64,000 bases of DNA, from the NCBI GenBank assembly GCA_964582715.1, contig CAZOSM010000003.1, forward strand, positions 124,001 through 188,000, in the 5' to 3' direction. How positions within the stretch are numbered: the stretch's first letter is position 1; each line of letters opens with the position of its first letter. A model generated the notes under the pieces. It was not told where the DNA came from and searched no databases. It saw only the letters and a list, made by a program, of their open reading frames with translations. The DNA comes from MFZZ01 sp964582715 (GTDB lineage: Bacteria > Patescibacteriota > Microgenomatia > UBA1406 > GWC2-37-13). Position numbers and translations under genes: made by a program. Shown piece by piece: positions 15,290 through 24,322 of the stretch.

Positions 15290-16894
15290 ATGAAGCAACA
15301 ATTTGATTCTAATTTATTTGATTCGTATTTAGAAAAATTACGGACGACTAAAACAGTAGAAAAAAGAAATGAAATTATACGTGCTGTAACAAGTTGGGTA
15401 GATTGGCTGAGAAATAAAAATAAAATTAGTGATAGAAAATACAATGCTTTGCTTAAATTGATAGAAGATACGAACGTATCCATTAATGTAGAAGATAACA
15501 CTTCCTTAAAAGCAAGTTTTCCAAAAGAGCCTTTATCTCTCTATATTATTATTACATTAATAGCTATTTTGTCTCTTACTCTAAACTTATATTTTTTTCT
15601 TCAGGTTAGATCGTTCTCTTTAAATAATAAGGATGAAGATTCTATTGGTCGGGTACTACCTTTTCGTGGAACTATAAAAGAGACTGACGGATCTCCACTT
15701 GATACAAAAAGAGATGTGTCTTTTAGTTTGTATTCTTCTATTAACAGTGAGGATCCAATTTATGAAGGACATTGTACGGGGGAGTCTGGTATTGAACCAA
15801 GTTTTAATGGAAATTTTTCTATACTTATAGGTGCAGATTGTGGGATGGAGCCTATTCCTGAGGAAGTATTTGCTACTAATACTACTTTATATCTCGGAGT
15901 TAAGATTGGTTCTGAACCAGAGTTGCAGCCACGTTATCAAATATTTACTTCATCTTTTTCTAAAGATACAAGTAAATTACAGGGCATGGATCCAGGTACG
16001 GAAGAATCATCTATTCCTTTTATAAATGAGAAAGGAGAAATTGTTTTTGAAAATGATTCTCCTACACTAAAAGCTACTAACGGAATTTTTACTGTTGAAG
16101 GTAAAAGTCTTACCTTAAGTTCTACTCAAGAAGAAGGTAATATCATCCTGGATCCAGCAATTGGTGGAAATTTGATATTAGGTTCAGGTAGATTTGGTTT
16201 AGGTACATTTAATCCTCAAGCTACACTTGATGTTGCAGGATCTTCTATATTGAATAGTCTTGTGACATTTTCAAATCTAACTAAAGAAGATAGTCCAAAT
16301 GCATCGGTACTCAAATTAAGTCTTGGGACAATGCAAGAAGGAGAAAATTCTGAATTTATATCTTTTTATTCAAACGTTTCAGGGGATAATGCTGGTGTCA
16401 AGGTTGGTGGGATAAGATTAAATAATAGTGGTGTAGCATATGAAACAAGTGGTGCTGACTTTGCTGAGTATTTTGAAGTCGATGATCCATCTGTATTTAA
16501 GAAAGGTCATATAGTTGCATTAACGAATGATGGAATCATACCTGCTCAAGGTGCTCCACACGTAATTGGCATAGTCTCTGATTCTGCCGGCTTTATAGGT
16601 AATATTAAAGTAAAAGAAGGAAGTATCTTAGTAGGGATGGTTGGACAGGTTGAAGTATTAGTTTCAACTATAAATGGCGAGATTCAGGTTGGAAACATAG
16701 TGGGACCTTCTCTTATCCCAGGTTATGGAAGTAAAGTTACAGACGTAAACAATAGAGTAGGATTATCTTTGGAAAATTCTGAAAGCAAATATTTTACTAA
16801 CGAGCAATGTCCGATACCTTATCGAGGCCAAAAAGACGTAAAGGGTGATGTCATTAAGTGTGGCTTATTAAAACTAGTTATAAATTTAGATTGA
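15290..16894 (+). CDS. membrane-anchored fibre-like surface protein (534 aa)
   Basis: A small relative of the giant protein at 25330. Residues 1-80 form a helical basic cytoplasmic domain; a membrane helix follows at about 82-106. Outside is a beta domain with the pattern FRGTIKETDGSPL, VSFSLYSS, LYLGVKIGSEPELQPRYQI, a type common in tail-fibre-like and bacterial surface proteins. Next come one FGLGTFNPQATLDVAG module and a C-terminal domain starting SGADFAEYFEV and continuing GHIVALTNDG, VIGIVS, VEVLVSTINGEIQVGN and VGLSLE. That last domain recurs at the C-terminus of the giant protein and in the rotor-like ATPase protein. It somewhat resembles the Peptidase_G2 self-cleaving domain (ADFAEYFE motif). 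I chose the ATG at 15290 over a TTG at 15248. Confidence 0.85.
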   Translation: MKQQFDSNLFDSYLEKLRTTKTVEKRNEIIRAVTSWVDWLRNKNKISDRKYNALLKLIEDTNVSINVEDNTSLKASFPKEPLSLYIIITLIAILSLTLNLYFFLQVRSFSLNNKDEDSIGRVLPFRGTIKETDGSPLDTKRDVSFSLYSSINSEDPIYEGHCTGESGIEPSFNGNFSILIGADCGMEPIPEEVFATNTTLYLGVKIGSEPELQPRYQIFTSSFSKDTSKLQGMDPGTEESSIPFINEKGEIVFENDSPTLKATNGIFTVEGKSLTLSSTQEEGNIILDPAIGGNLILGSGRFGLGTFNPQATLDVAGSSILNSLVTFSNLTKEDSPNASVLKLSLGTMQEGENSEFISFYSNVSGDNAGVKVGGIRLNNSGVAYETSGADFAEYFEVDDPSVFKKGHIVALTNDGIIPAQGAPHVIGIVSDSAGFIGNIKVKEGSILVGMVGQVEVLVSTINGEIQVGNIVGPSLIPGYGSKVTDVNNRVGLSLENSESKYFTNEQCPIPYRGQKDVKGDVIKCGLLKLVINLD

Positions 16895-16919
16895 TTTGAA
16901 AGTAAAAAATAAAATTTAA

Positions 16920-16948
16920 TTGACATTCAAAACAACACTCTCTACAAT
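16920..16948 (+). promoter_or_regulatory. promoter of the polytopic TPR gene, leaderless arrangement
   Basis: TTGACA at 16920-16925, a 17-nt spacer and TACAAT at 16943-16948, with only 6 nt before the ATG at 16955. Transcription should begin at the start codon. Confidence 0.7.
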
Positions 16949-16954
16949 CAAATT

Positions 16955-18991
16955 ATGGAAAACAAGTCTAGTATTTTTAACCTAACCCTTAACATATTAG
17001 TTATCTCTTTTCTCTTTTTATTCCCTGTATTCTTTCTTCCTATTACACGGGAATTTTTAATCTACAGTAAGTATTACTTGCTTGTTTTTTTTGTATTGAC
17101 GCTTTTTTTTGTATCTCTTAGTAAATTTGTTTTAACAAAAAAGATGACTTGGACTAGTAACCCAGCCCTACAGTCATTTTTATTAATCATTCTTGCTTAT
17201 ATTCTTTCTATAGTTTTATCTTCACCAAATAAGATACAAGCGGTATTTAGACCACAATATGGATTGGTGATGATACTTGGAATGATGGCATATTACTTAT
17301 ATGCTTCAAATACCTTTAAGAAAGCTTTTATTAATCCTATTTTAGTTCTTTCTGGTTCTGGACTTGTAGCATCACTCATTGCGATGGTTATGCTCGTTGA
17401 TCCATTCAGAAATGCAAACCTTCCAGCTTTCTGGGGATTTTTGCAGAATACATCGTTTAATACAGTAGGTTCATCAATTGACTTATTAAGCTTTCTTGTA
17501 TTCGTACTGGTAGGTGCTGCTTTCTATATGTTTAGATTAAAGAGAGCAGGTCATCACAGACATGATGAGAATAAAGGTATTGTTGTTTTATTATCTGTAG
17601 TAATTGGTGCAATTGTATTGACAATGGCATTTAGTCTCTTCTCAATTGCACAATCAATACTCACAAGCGGTGCACAAGTAATAATTCCACCATTTAGTCT
17701 CTCTTGGTATGCAGCAATTGAAGTATTAAAAAATCCATTAACTGCAGTCTTTGGTGTTGGTGTTGATAATTTCTCAGTAATCTTTACAAAGGTAAGAGAT
17801 ATTAACTATAACGTCTCTAGCTTATGGCAGGTCAATTCATTCTCAACATCTCGCTCAACAGTATTACATATACTTACTGAGCTCGGTTTACTCGGATTAA
17901 CAGGTTTTAGTATTCTTTTCTTCTCAATTTATAGAAAATTAGGAAAAGCAAAGATTGAGAATGCAGCATTATTTATTACATCTGCTGTACTTCTCTTATT
18001 ACTACCTCCTTCAATTATGTCATTCTTCATGTTCTTTGTCGCACTGGCTTTAGTCGTAAGTGATTTAAGAAATGAAGAAAAGTTTGAAGAATATGAAGTA
18101 GATCTTACTAGATTAGTTCCTGCACATATTGGTCTTTCAGTTATTGGTTTCTTATTTATTGGTACCAGTATTTACTTTATCGGTAAGAATTTCTTGGCTG
18201 AAGTCTATTTCAAGAGATCAATTGATGCAATTGCAGAAAATAGTTTGCAGAAGTTATATGATAATCAAAGAAAAGCAGTTGAATATAACCCATACAACGA
18301 AGAATTCAGAAGAAACTTCTCACAGACGAATCTCTTAGTTGCAAACAATATTGCTGCAAAGGGTGCAGAACAGATTACAGATGCAGATCGTCAGACTATT
18401 GCTCAAACATTACAGATTGCAATCTCTGAAGCAAAGTCAGCAGTAGCACTAAACCCAGGAAGAGTAACAAACTGGCAGAATTTGGCCACTGTGTACAGAC
18501 AGATATTAAATGCAGTTCAACAAGCACCTTTGTGGACCATTTCTTCCTATCAGCAGGCAATATTACTTGATAGTTATAACCCAACTCTCAGACTTGAATT
18601 GGGTAGTGTATATTATTTATTGCAGCAGTATGATCAGGCACAGAGACTATTTGAACAAGCTGTATCTCTGAAACCTGACTGGGCAAATGCTCACTACAAC
18701 TTAGCTTGGGCATACTATCAGAAAGAATTGTATGGAAACGCTGTCCAACAAATGCAGATCGTAACAGATCTCTTAGATCCAGCACAGGCTCAAGAAGATT
18801 ATAAGAGAGCTCAAAAAGATCTTGAAATGATGAGAGAAGCAGCACAACAAGCAGCTTCTGGGGCAGAAGGTGGTGAAGAAACAGAAGAAGATACACAATC
18901 TTCTGAATTAAATTTACCAACTCCTCCAACCGCAACAGTTGAACCTCGATTAGAACTTGATGAGGATTCAGCTCCAACCGGAACACAATAA
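16955..18991 (+). CDS. O-antigen-ligase-like polytopic membrane protein with C-terminal TPR repeats
   Basis: A 678-residue protein. The first 420 residues hold about 10-12 membrane helices, with a long loop before residue 300 (GVGVDNFSVIFTKVRDINYN) followed by a HILTELGLLGLTGF segment; both fit the WzyC/O-antigen ligase family, which transfers or polymerises envelope glycans. From about residue 430 to 620 are tetratricopeptide repeats, clearest at LRLELGSVYYLLQQYDQAQRL and ANAHYNLAWAYYQKELYGNAV, which probably bind partner proteins. The last 50 residues are acidic and Pro/Thr-rich. This fusion type is common in CPR genomes. Lying between surface-protein genes, it may glycosylate them; that is inference. 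Confidence 0.85.
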   Translation: MENKSSIFNLTLNILVISFLFLFPVFFLPITREFLIYSKYYLLVFFVLTLFFVSLSKFVLTKKMTWTSNPALQSFLLIILAYILSIVLSSPNKIQAVFRPQYGLVMILGMMAYYLYASNTFKKAFINPILVLSGSGLVASLIAMVMLVDPFRNANLPAFWGFLQNTSFNTVGSSIDLLSFLVFVLVGAAFYMFRLKRAGHHRHDENKGIVVLLSVVIGAIVLTMAFSLFSIAQSILTSGAQVIIPPFSLSWYAAIEVLKNPLTAVFGVGVDNFSVIFTKVRDINYNVSSLWQVNSFSTSRSTVLHILTELGLLGLTGFSILFFSIYRKLGKAKIENAALFITSAVLLLLLPPSIMSFFMFFVALALVVSDLRNEEKFEEYEVDLTRLVPAHIGLSVIGFLFIGTSIYFIGKNFLAEVYFKRSIDAIAENSLQKLYDNQRKAVEYNPYNEEFRRNFSQTNLLVANNIAAKGAEQITDADRQTIAQTLQIAISEAKSAVALNPGRVTNWQNLATVYRQILNAVQQAPLWTISSYQQAILLDSYNPTLRLELGSVYYLLQQYDQAQRLFEQAVSLKPDWANAHYNLAWAYYQKELYGNAVQQMQIVTDLLDPAQAQEDYKRAQKDLEMMREAAQQAASGAEGGEETEEDTQSSELNLPTPPTATVEPRLELDEDSAPTGTQ

Positions 18992-19009
18992 TAGTTGAGA
19001 AGATTAATT

Positions 19010-19039
19010 AAAAAACCACGGTGAAAGCCGTGGTTTTTT
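19010..19039. terminator. bidirectional intrinsic terminator
   Basis: A hairpin with arms 19010-19021 and 19028-19039 around the loop TGAAAG, with a CCACGG core flanked by A and T runs on both sides. It serves the TPR gene from the left and the ATPase operon from the right; its T-run overlaps the epsilon stop codon. Confidence 0.85.
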
Positions 19040-19409
19040 ATTTGTTTTTGGGAGAATCTTTCTGAGGTTTATTCTGACTTTCTTCAACCTGCTTAAACAG
19101 CGCCTTAAAGATGTTATCTCGTTCTGTAAGATTGATGTTTAATAGAATGGTTACGTTATTTTCAATGGCCTTCATGAGAGCTTTATCTATAGTAATCTTT
19201 TTTTGCTCGCCATTAGGTAGGTGAATAATGACATATTTATCTATGAGTGAGATAAAGTTAGTATGTAAGGGCAGAAGGTCAAAATCTCCGTCCTCATTGT
19301 GACAGGTCAGCGCACGAGCTTGACCGTGATATAAGGTTTCTTCAGGAGAAAGGACGCTAATATTAATAACCTCAGATGATGCTTCCTGAGGTTCATTTGG
19401 TTTATCCAT
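19038..19409 (-). CDS. atpC: F1-ATPase epsilon subunit, short form
   Basis: A 123-residue epsilon-like subunit. The N-terminal 17 residues are a polar extension. The beta-sandwich domain is recognisable from VINISVLSPEETLYHGQARALT, then DGDFDLLPLHTNFISLI, and NNVTILLN. The two C-terminal helices that inhibit rotation in many bacteria are absent or reduced to a charged tail (EESQNKPQKDSPKNK), so autoinhibition by epsilon is unlikely. It is the last gene of the operon, one nucleotide after beta. In a rotary enzyme it would join gamma to the membrane ring, here presumably the c-like hybrid protein. Confidence 0.85.
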   Translation of the reverse strand: MDKPNEPQEASSEVINISVLSPEETLYHGQARALTCHNEDGDFDLLPLHTNFISLIDKYVIIHLPNGEQKKITIDKALMKAIENNVTILLNINLTERDNIFKALFKQVEESQNKPQKDSPKNK

Positions 19410-19410
19410 A

Positions 19411-20784
19411 TTATTTAGGTAATGTATCCAGAGTTGAGATATAGAGTAGTTTTTCTGGAGCGACTGTATCGTATGCTCCTTGTAATATCTGTTTTACATC
19501 TTGAATAGTATGTTCACGCGGGATATAGGTAACACCTTCTGCGGTTGCTTCAGAGACAGTTGCAAATGTTTGAGTCATATAGTTTTTGATGAGCTTTGAC
19601 CTTTTGAAGATAGTTTGGTTTTCCTGAGATAATTCTGACTCACCGATAAGTGATGCTATCCTTTCTAAATTAACGGCCTCTTTGAGCAATTTTTGGGTCT
19701 CTACGTATGTTTGGTAATGATCTTCACCTACAATATCTGGATTCATTGCACTTGAGAATGAAGTCAGTGTATCTATTGCAGGAAATCGACCCTCCTGATA
19801 AATCCAACGGGAAAGAACTACGCGTGAATCAAGATAGGGAAGCATTGACTGTACACCAGGATCTGTAATATCATCGGAAGGTATATAGACAGTTTCAAAA
19901 GTAGTAATTCCGGCTGTCGGAGTGGAGTATAGTCGTTCATGTAGTTCCGCAATCTCTGATGATAAAGTCGGTTGATATCCGCCTTCTGAAGGTATGGTGC
20001 TTAATAAGGTTCCCAGTTCATATCCTGCCTGTGCATAACGGTACATATTATCTACGAAAAAGAGTACGCTCTTTTGCTCCTGATCTCGGAAATATTCTGC
20101 AAGAGCAATACCTGCAAACGCCGTACGAAAACGGACAGCAGGATTTTTACTCATTTCACCAAATACCATTGATACAGAAGGAAGAACGCCTGTTTTGCCC
20201 AGTTCCTCATAGAGCTCTTGACCTTCACGGCTACGTTCTCCAATACCGGTAAAGATAGATAAATGATTGTTATCTTTACTAGAAATAACATTATGAATAA
20301 TTTCTGTAAGAAGTACTGTTTTACCCACACCACCACCTCCGAAGAGACCAATCTTACCTCCTTTTAAAAGAGGTGTAAAGAAGTCTACTGCTTTAATACC
20401 TGTTTCTAGCAGTTCTCTTGGTACGATAATCTGAGCAAATGCATGCGGCTTATTAAAAAGAGAGAAGGTTTTAGCTCTTGATATAGGAGCTTTACCATCA
20501 ATTGCATTACCAAATACATTGACTGCCCGTCCCAATATATCTTTCCCAACAGGAATTTCTAGGGTCTTTCTTGTATTTATAACTACTGCACCTCGATGCA
20601 AGCCATCAGTTCGGGTTAGAGCTAAACAATATACACTTCGATCTGATGCTGAAGCATATACTTCCAAAATAATTGAATTATCATTTTCCAGAATATACAG
20701 TTCATGTATATCGGGAGGATTGTCATAGAATTCTACTTCTACGATCTGACTTTTGATTGAAATAATTATTCCTTTATTATCCAT
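19411..20784 (-). CDS. atpD: F1-ATPase beta subunit (catalytic)
   Basis: Catalytic subunit of the F1 hexamer, 457 residues, close to the normal 460. The P-loop GGGGVGKTVL is at 149-158, the catalytic Glu is in GERSREGQELY (canonical GERTREGN), the Walker B region is SVLFFVDNMYRYAQAG, and the DELSEED-region is replaced by a shorter, different C-terminus ending STLDTLPK. GGYQPTLSSEIAELHERL and the ITTFETVYIPSDDITDP segment are well kept. Nucleotide chemistry should therefore be intact. Divergence from canonical beta is noticeable, for example Gln at the GERxREG-Q position and Met-Tyr in DNMYRY where DNIFRF is usual. Confidence 0.95.
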   Translation of the reverse strand: MDNKGIIISIKSQIVEVEFYDNPPDIHELYILENDNSIILEVYASASDRSVYCLALTRTDGLHRGAVVINTRKTLEIPVGKDILGRAVNVFGNAIDGKAPISRAKTFSLFNKPHAFAQIIVPRELLETGIKAVDFFTPLLKGGKIGLFGGGGVGKTVLLTEIIHNVISSKDNNHLSIFTGIGERSREGQELYEELGKTGVLPSVSMVFGEMSKNPAVRFRTAFAGIALAEYFRDQEQKSVLFFVDNMYRYAQAGYELGTLLSTIPSEGGYQPTLSSEIAELHERLYSTPTAGITTFETVYIPSDDITDPGVQSMLPYLDSRVVLSRWIYQEGRFPAIDTLTSFSSAMNPDIVGEDHYQTYVETQKLLKEAVNLERIASLIGESELSQENQTIFKRSKLIKNYMTQTFATVSEATAEGVTYIPREHTIQDVKQILQGAYDTVAPEKLLYISTLDTLPK

Positions 20785-20788
20785 AGGT

Positions 20789-21631
20789 TTACCACACTGC
20801 CATACCGGCTAATCTATCTAACTGTTTACTATCTTGAATGCTTCTTTTAACACGCCTCTCACGTAGTTTAAGGATTTTAATATCTTTATCAATCTTACTT
20901 AGTAGTGATTCCATAGCATTCGTACGTGAAGCTAATCGAGCAAGATGTGTTTCAGAAAGCGTTTGTAGAAGTGACATCGCAGTTACGTTATTATGAATAA
21001 ATGAGCTGATTTCCTGAGCAGAAGGTTCATACAAGTATTGATAATGTTGGCCTAAACGAGCTTTTTCAATTTCTTCCCTCGTAAGTTTTTCAATATCAGT
21101 AATATCTGTTTCTGTTGGGATTTGGTCTACGATGCTTTTGAATAATGCGTAGTATACATGAATCTTTCTATATTTGAGAAGATGGAAGAGAATTGGTTTG
21201 AGGTCATTTACGGTAAAGTTAATATCAGAAATATCATACTCTTCAAACTGGATTTTATTATCGTATTCTTTTATATATTCTCGTCCTGTTTTTCCAATAA
21301 CAAAGAGATCGCCTTTACCATCATATTGTTTAATAAAATAATCAAAAATACGTCGTAGAATATCTCCATGGAACTTAGCATTTGCTGTAATCACAACATT
21401 TGCAAGAGGTTTGAGATCTTTTTGTTCAACTAAGCTATATTCTGCTTCACTTCGTTCATATTGAAGAGACCTAAAAATGTCCATAAGATTATTTACATAT
21501 AAACGTCTGCTAATAATGCTTTTACGTATCTGTTGCATTTTCATGGTTGATATACTTTCATATATCGTTGCCAGGTTGTGCAAGTTATCTAAAAATTGTA
21601 TTTCCTCTAGGAGGTCTGTTTTTTTCTGCAT
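20789..21631 (-). CDS. atpG: F1-ATPase gamma subunit
   Basis: Central rotor shaft, 280 residues. The N-terminal helix segment ATIYESISTMKMQQIRKS and the C-terminal helix segment TNAMESLLSKIDKDI...RRVKRSIQDSKQLDRLAGM match gamma, but overall similarity is low and the middle Rossmann-like domain is strongly diverged. LYEPSAQEISSFI before the C-terminal helix is typical. The start overlaps the end of alpha by 25 nt and the stop is 4 nt before beta. Assignment rests on the terminal helices and operon position. Confidence 0.88.
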   Translation of the reverse strand: MQKKTDLLEEIQFLDNLHNLATIYESISTMKMQQIRKSIISRRLYVNNLMDIFRSLQYERSEAEYSLVEQKDLKPLANVVITANAKFHGDILRRIFDYFIKQYDGKGDLFVIGKTGREYIKEYDNKIQFEEYDISDINFTVNDLKPILFHLLKYRKIHVYYALFKSIVDQIPTETDITDIEKLTREEIEKARLGQHYQYLYEPSAQEISSFIHNNVTAMSLLQTLSETHLARLASRTNAMESLLSKIDKDIKILKLRERRVKRSIQDSKQLDRLAGMAVW

Positions 21632-23085
21632 ACTTCAATGATCTCTGGCTTTTGCTTTAATTGCAAAAGGAAATCTTGTAATGAGCCTGCTTTTAATATT
21701 TCAGTCATCTGATTTCTTTCAGCAGGATTCTGATATAAACTCATAAGTTCTGTCAGGATCTGTCTGTAATGGATTGGATCGGATAAATCTGCAATTTCGA
21801 GCCATACAATTCCGAATAAAATAAGTTGTAATGTATATGGAATTGTTCCACTATGCTGATCTAACATTCCCATCATTGAGCGTCCTTTTTGGAGGATCTG
21901 CTTTGATTCTGCAGACATCTCAGAATCAAGATGAGCAATTTGTATAAGATTACGATACTGTGAAAGCAGGGAGAGAATCTCTCTGTTGATCTCACGAATA
22001 AGATGTGACTGGGTTTTTCGACCGACTCTGGTAACTGATAATGGGATATTGATAGCCGGTCTTTCTCCTTTATTGTAGATATCTGTATCAAAGAAGATAT
22101 GACCATCAGTCATACTAATTAAATTAGTTGATATATAACCTGTGATATCTCCTTCTACTGTAGATGCAACAGGAAGACAGGTTATCGAAACCTCACCTTT
22201 GGAAGCGTGCCGGAAATTACCAGCACGCTCCATAAGTTGAGCATGAGTATAAAAAATGTCGCCAGGATATGATTCGCGCCCGGGAAAGCGCCTGCTCAAA
22301 AGAGCAACCTCACGATAACGTTGTGCATGCGTTGTGAGGTCATCCATAACGACAACTGCATTTTGTCCATTATCTCTAAAGTATTCTGCAATAGTCATTG
22401 CAGAAAAAGGTGCCAGATATATCATGCTGGCTATATCTGAAGCTGTGGTGGCAACAATAACCACTTTTTTTTCTATCTGTTCTTTTATAAAGAATTCTTC
22501 TAAGAACTTAATTTCACTTTTCTTTTTTCCAATTGCAGCATAGATACCCACAGAATTTTCTTCTTTAATCTGATTTACAAATGTATTAAGTAGAAAAGTA
22601 GTTTTTCCAGTTTTAGCATCACCTAAAACTAATTCTCTTTGGCCCTTTCCTAAGGGAATAAGCATATCGACTTTTGCGATACCGGTAATAAATGGCTTGG
22701 TAATACCAATACGTGCATCAATGCCAAGCGTCTCTGTAAATACAGGCCGTCTGTTAGTTCGTGTGGTCATGACCTGCCCATATTTTAATGGCCTTCCAAG
22801 TGAATCAACCGTCATACCAAGCATAGAATCACCGACCGGGATTGTGAGAGGAGTGTTGGCCCTTGTTACTTTGGTACCTAATGCAATAGGTTCTGATGAA
22901 AACACTAATGCACGAAGATAGTCAGCACCCAGATCAAACACCTGACCTATCTGCCCTTCTTCAAAAATAAGAGTTTCAAATGGGTGAGCTCCTGGTAACC
23001 CTTTAATAGAGATGAGGGGATAGTTTAGTTGTTTTACGATACCATACTCTCCTGATTGTGTAATATTTTGTTGAAATATATCCAT
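21607..23085 (-). CDS. atpA: F1-ATPase alpha subunit, lacking the usual N-terminal helix
   Basis: Non-catalytic nucleotide-binding subunit, 492 residues. The P-loop reads GDAKTGKTT at 155-163 (canonical GDRQTGKT). VVVMDDLTTHAQRYREVALL, RRFPGRESYPGDIFYTHAQLMERAG and the SVTRVGRKTQ segment carrying the arginine finger are conserved. The N-terminus begins directly at the beta-barrel (SGEYGIVKQL), about 20 residues shorter than usual; canonical alpha has there a helix that binds delta. Either delta is attached differently or the peripheral stalk is altered. It starts 2 nt after delta. Confidence 0.95.
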   Translation of the reverse strand: MDIFQQNITQSGEYGIVKQLNYPLISIKGLPGAHPFETLIFEEGQIGQVFDLGADYLRALVFSSEPIALGTKVTRANTPLTIPVGDSMLGMTVDSLGRPLKYGQVMTTRTNRRPVFTETLGIDARIGITKPFITGIAKVDMLIPLGKGQRELVLGDAKTGKTTFLLNTFVNQIKEENSVGIYAAIGKKKSEIKFLEEFFIKEQIEKKVVIVATTASDIASMIYLAPFSAMTIAEYFRDNGQNAVVVMDDLTTHAQRYREVALLSRRFPGRESYPGDIFYTHAQLMERAGNFRHASKGEVSITCLPVASTVEGDITGYISTNLISMTDGHIFFDTDIYNKGERPAINIPLSVTRVGRKTQSHLIREINREILSLLSQYRNLIQIAHLDSEMSAESKQILQKGRSMMGMLDQHSGTIPYTLQLILFGIVWLEIADLSDPIHYRQILTELMSLYQNPAERNQMTEILKAGSLQDFLLQLKQKPEIIEVCRKKQTS

Positions 23086-23087
23086 AA

Positions 23088-23588
23088 TTAGATCTGGACT
23101 TTATCTAAATGTTTTTTACCTTTCTCCTGTAACCAAGTACTGAGTGAGTAATCAACATATTTACCTTCAAACCCAATACGAATACCAGCAATTAAATCTG
23201 GGTTTATTTTTACATTTAACACAACTGCCTTTTCTGTCTTATCTCGCCACCATTGACATATTTTGATTATCTGTTTATTGGTTAAAGGTACCGGAACGGT
23301 TATTTCTGCAACAGGAACTAGATGCAAAACATACACAATTTGCTGAATAAGTCGCTGCGCATCTGTTTGATCATTTAAATTTAAATTCGTTGTCTCAGCA
23401 TAGGTACTTATATAGTTAGCCAGTTTAGGAGGAAGCTCCTGCTGGAGAGTTTCTGACAGATTATGTGACTGCTTAAAAATCACTGGCTTGAGATTATCAA
23501 GCAGACGAATATAGTTATTGAGGTCAGAAACAGTATAAACTTCGTCTAGTACCTCAGTTACTTTGGTTATTTTGTGTTGGTTGTCCAT
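23088..23588 (-). CDS. atpH: F1-ATPase delta (OSCP) subunit
   Basis: A 166-residue delta-like subunit, which normally links the top of F1 to the peripheral stalk. The N-terminal helical part is poorly conserved. The C-terminal half has the recognisable INPDLIAGIRIGFEGKYVDYSLSTWL ending, matching the delta signature (DPxLIGGxxxxxGxxxxDxS). Its start lies 35 nt inside the b-like gene, an unusually long overlap for this operon, and it ends 2 nt before alpha. Position between b and alpha agrees with the canonical atp order. Confidence 0.85.
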   Translation of the reverse strand: MDNQHKITKVTEVLDEVYTVSDLNNYIRLLDNLKPVIFKQSHNLSETLQQELPPKLANYISTYAETTNLNLNDQTDAQRLIQQIVYVLHLVPVAEITVPVPLTNKQIIKICQWWRDKTEKAVVLNVKINPDLIAGIRIGFEGKYVDYSLSTWLQEKGKKHLDKVQI

Positions 23589-24315
23589 TGTTTACTGGTG
23601 TTGAATTTGTAGGTTTTAAATCCTGTTGCATGTTATCTTTATATTTTTCTAGAGCCTTAAATATAATTTCTTCATTAATCTCATATGAAAGCGTATCTTT
23701 TAAATATTCTTTCAACAGAGTTTGAAGAACAATCGTAAGGTGCTGGTCTATCTTTTTATATTCTTCATCCCGGTAAGCTTGTAATTCATTTTTGATGACA
23801 TCTATCTCCAGCTTGATCTGATCTAGTAATTCATTATGAATACCCTTATTTTCTTCATGCATTGTTTTTGCAAAAAGTTGTACTTGAGATTTTGCTTCCG
23901 TTTTGAGTTCACCAATCATTTTGACTGATTCTTGTTTAAGTAGAGCAGAGATGTCATTAATAATCTTTTGCATATGTGTCGAGAACATCTGGTTTTCTTG
24001 TTTAATCTGCTCTCTGAGGGAAGTAAATATGTCCTGGAATGTTCCTCTCATGCTTTGTTCCATCTGTTGCCTTGTTTGTGTCGCTTCTGTAACAATTGTC
24101 TTTGCCTTTTCTGAGGCATCATGGATAATAAAGGAAGCTTTTAATTCTGCTTCTTTAAATACTGTCGTAATAATCTCATCAGTTGACTTTTTATTTTTTG
24201 ATTCATGTGACGTTCTCCAGATATATATACTAAGTACAATTAATAAAAAGTTAACTCCTAAACTGATATAAAGTAGAGGAGTCGGGTTGAAAAAAAGGAT
24301 TTGATAATCTGTCAT
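23554..24315 (-). CDS. atpF: F-type ATPase b-like subunit, elongated
   Basis: A 253-residue peripheral-stalk-like protein: membrane helix at about residues 12-32, then a charged coiled coil to about residue 220 (ELKASFIIHDASEKAKTIV is typical of b), and an Asn/Gln/Pro-rich tail. Bacterial b is normally about 155-170 residues, so the stalk here is much longer, which implies either a taller spacing between membrane and F1 or a different anchoring. It follows the c-like gene by 7 nt. The family assignment rests on architecture and operon position more than on residue identity. Confidence 0.8.
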   Translation of the reverse strand: MTDYQILFFNPTPLLYISLGVNFLLIVLSIYIWRTSHESKNKKSTDEIITTVFKEAELKASFIIHDASEKAKTIVTEATQTRQQMEQSMRGTFQDIFTSLREQIKQENQMFSTHMQKIINDISALLKQESVKMIGELKTEAKSQVQLFAKTMHEENKGIHNELLDQIKLEIDVIKNELQAYRDEEYKKIDQHLTIVLQTLLKEYLKDTLSYEINEEIIFKALEKYKDNMQQDLKPTNSTPVNNGQPTQNNQSN

Positions 24316-24322
24316 AAATTAA

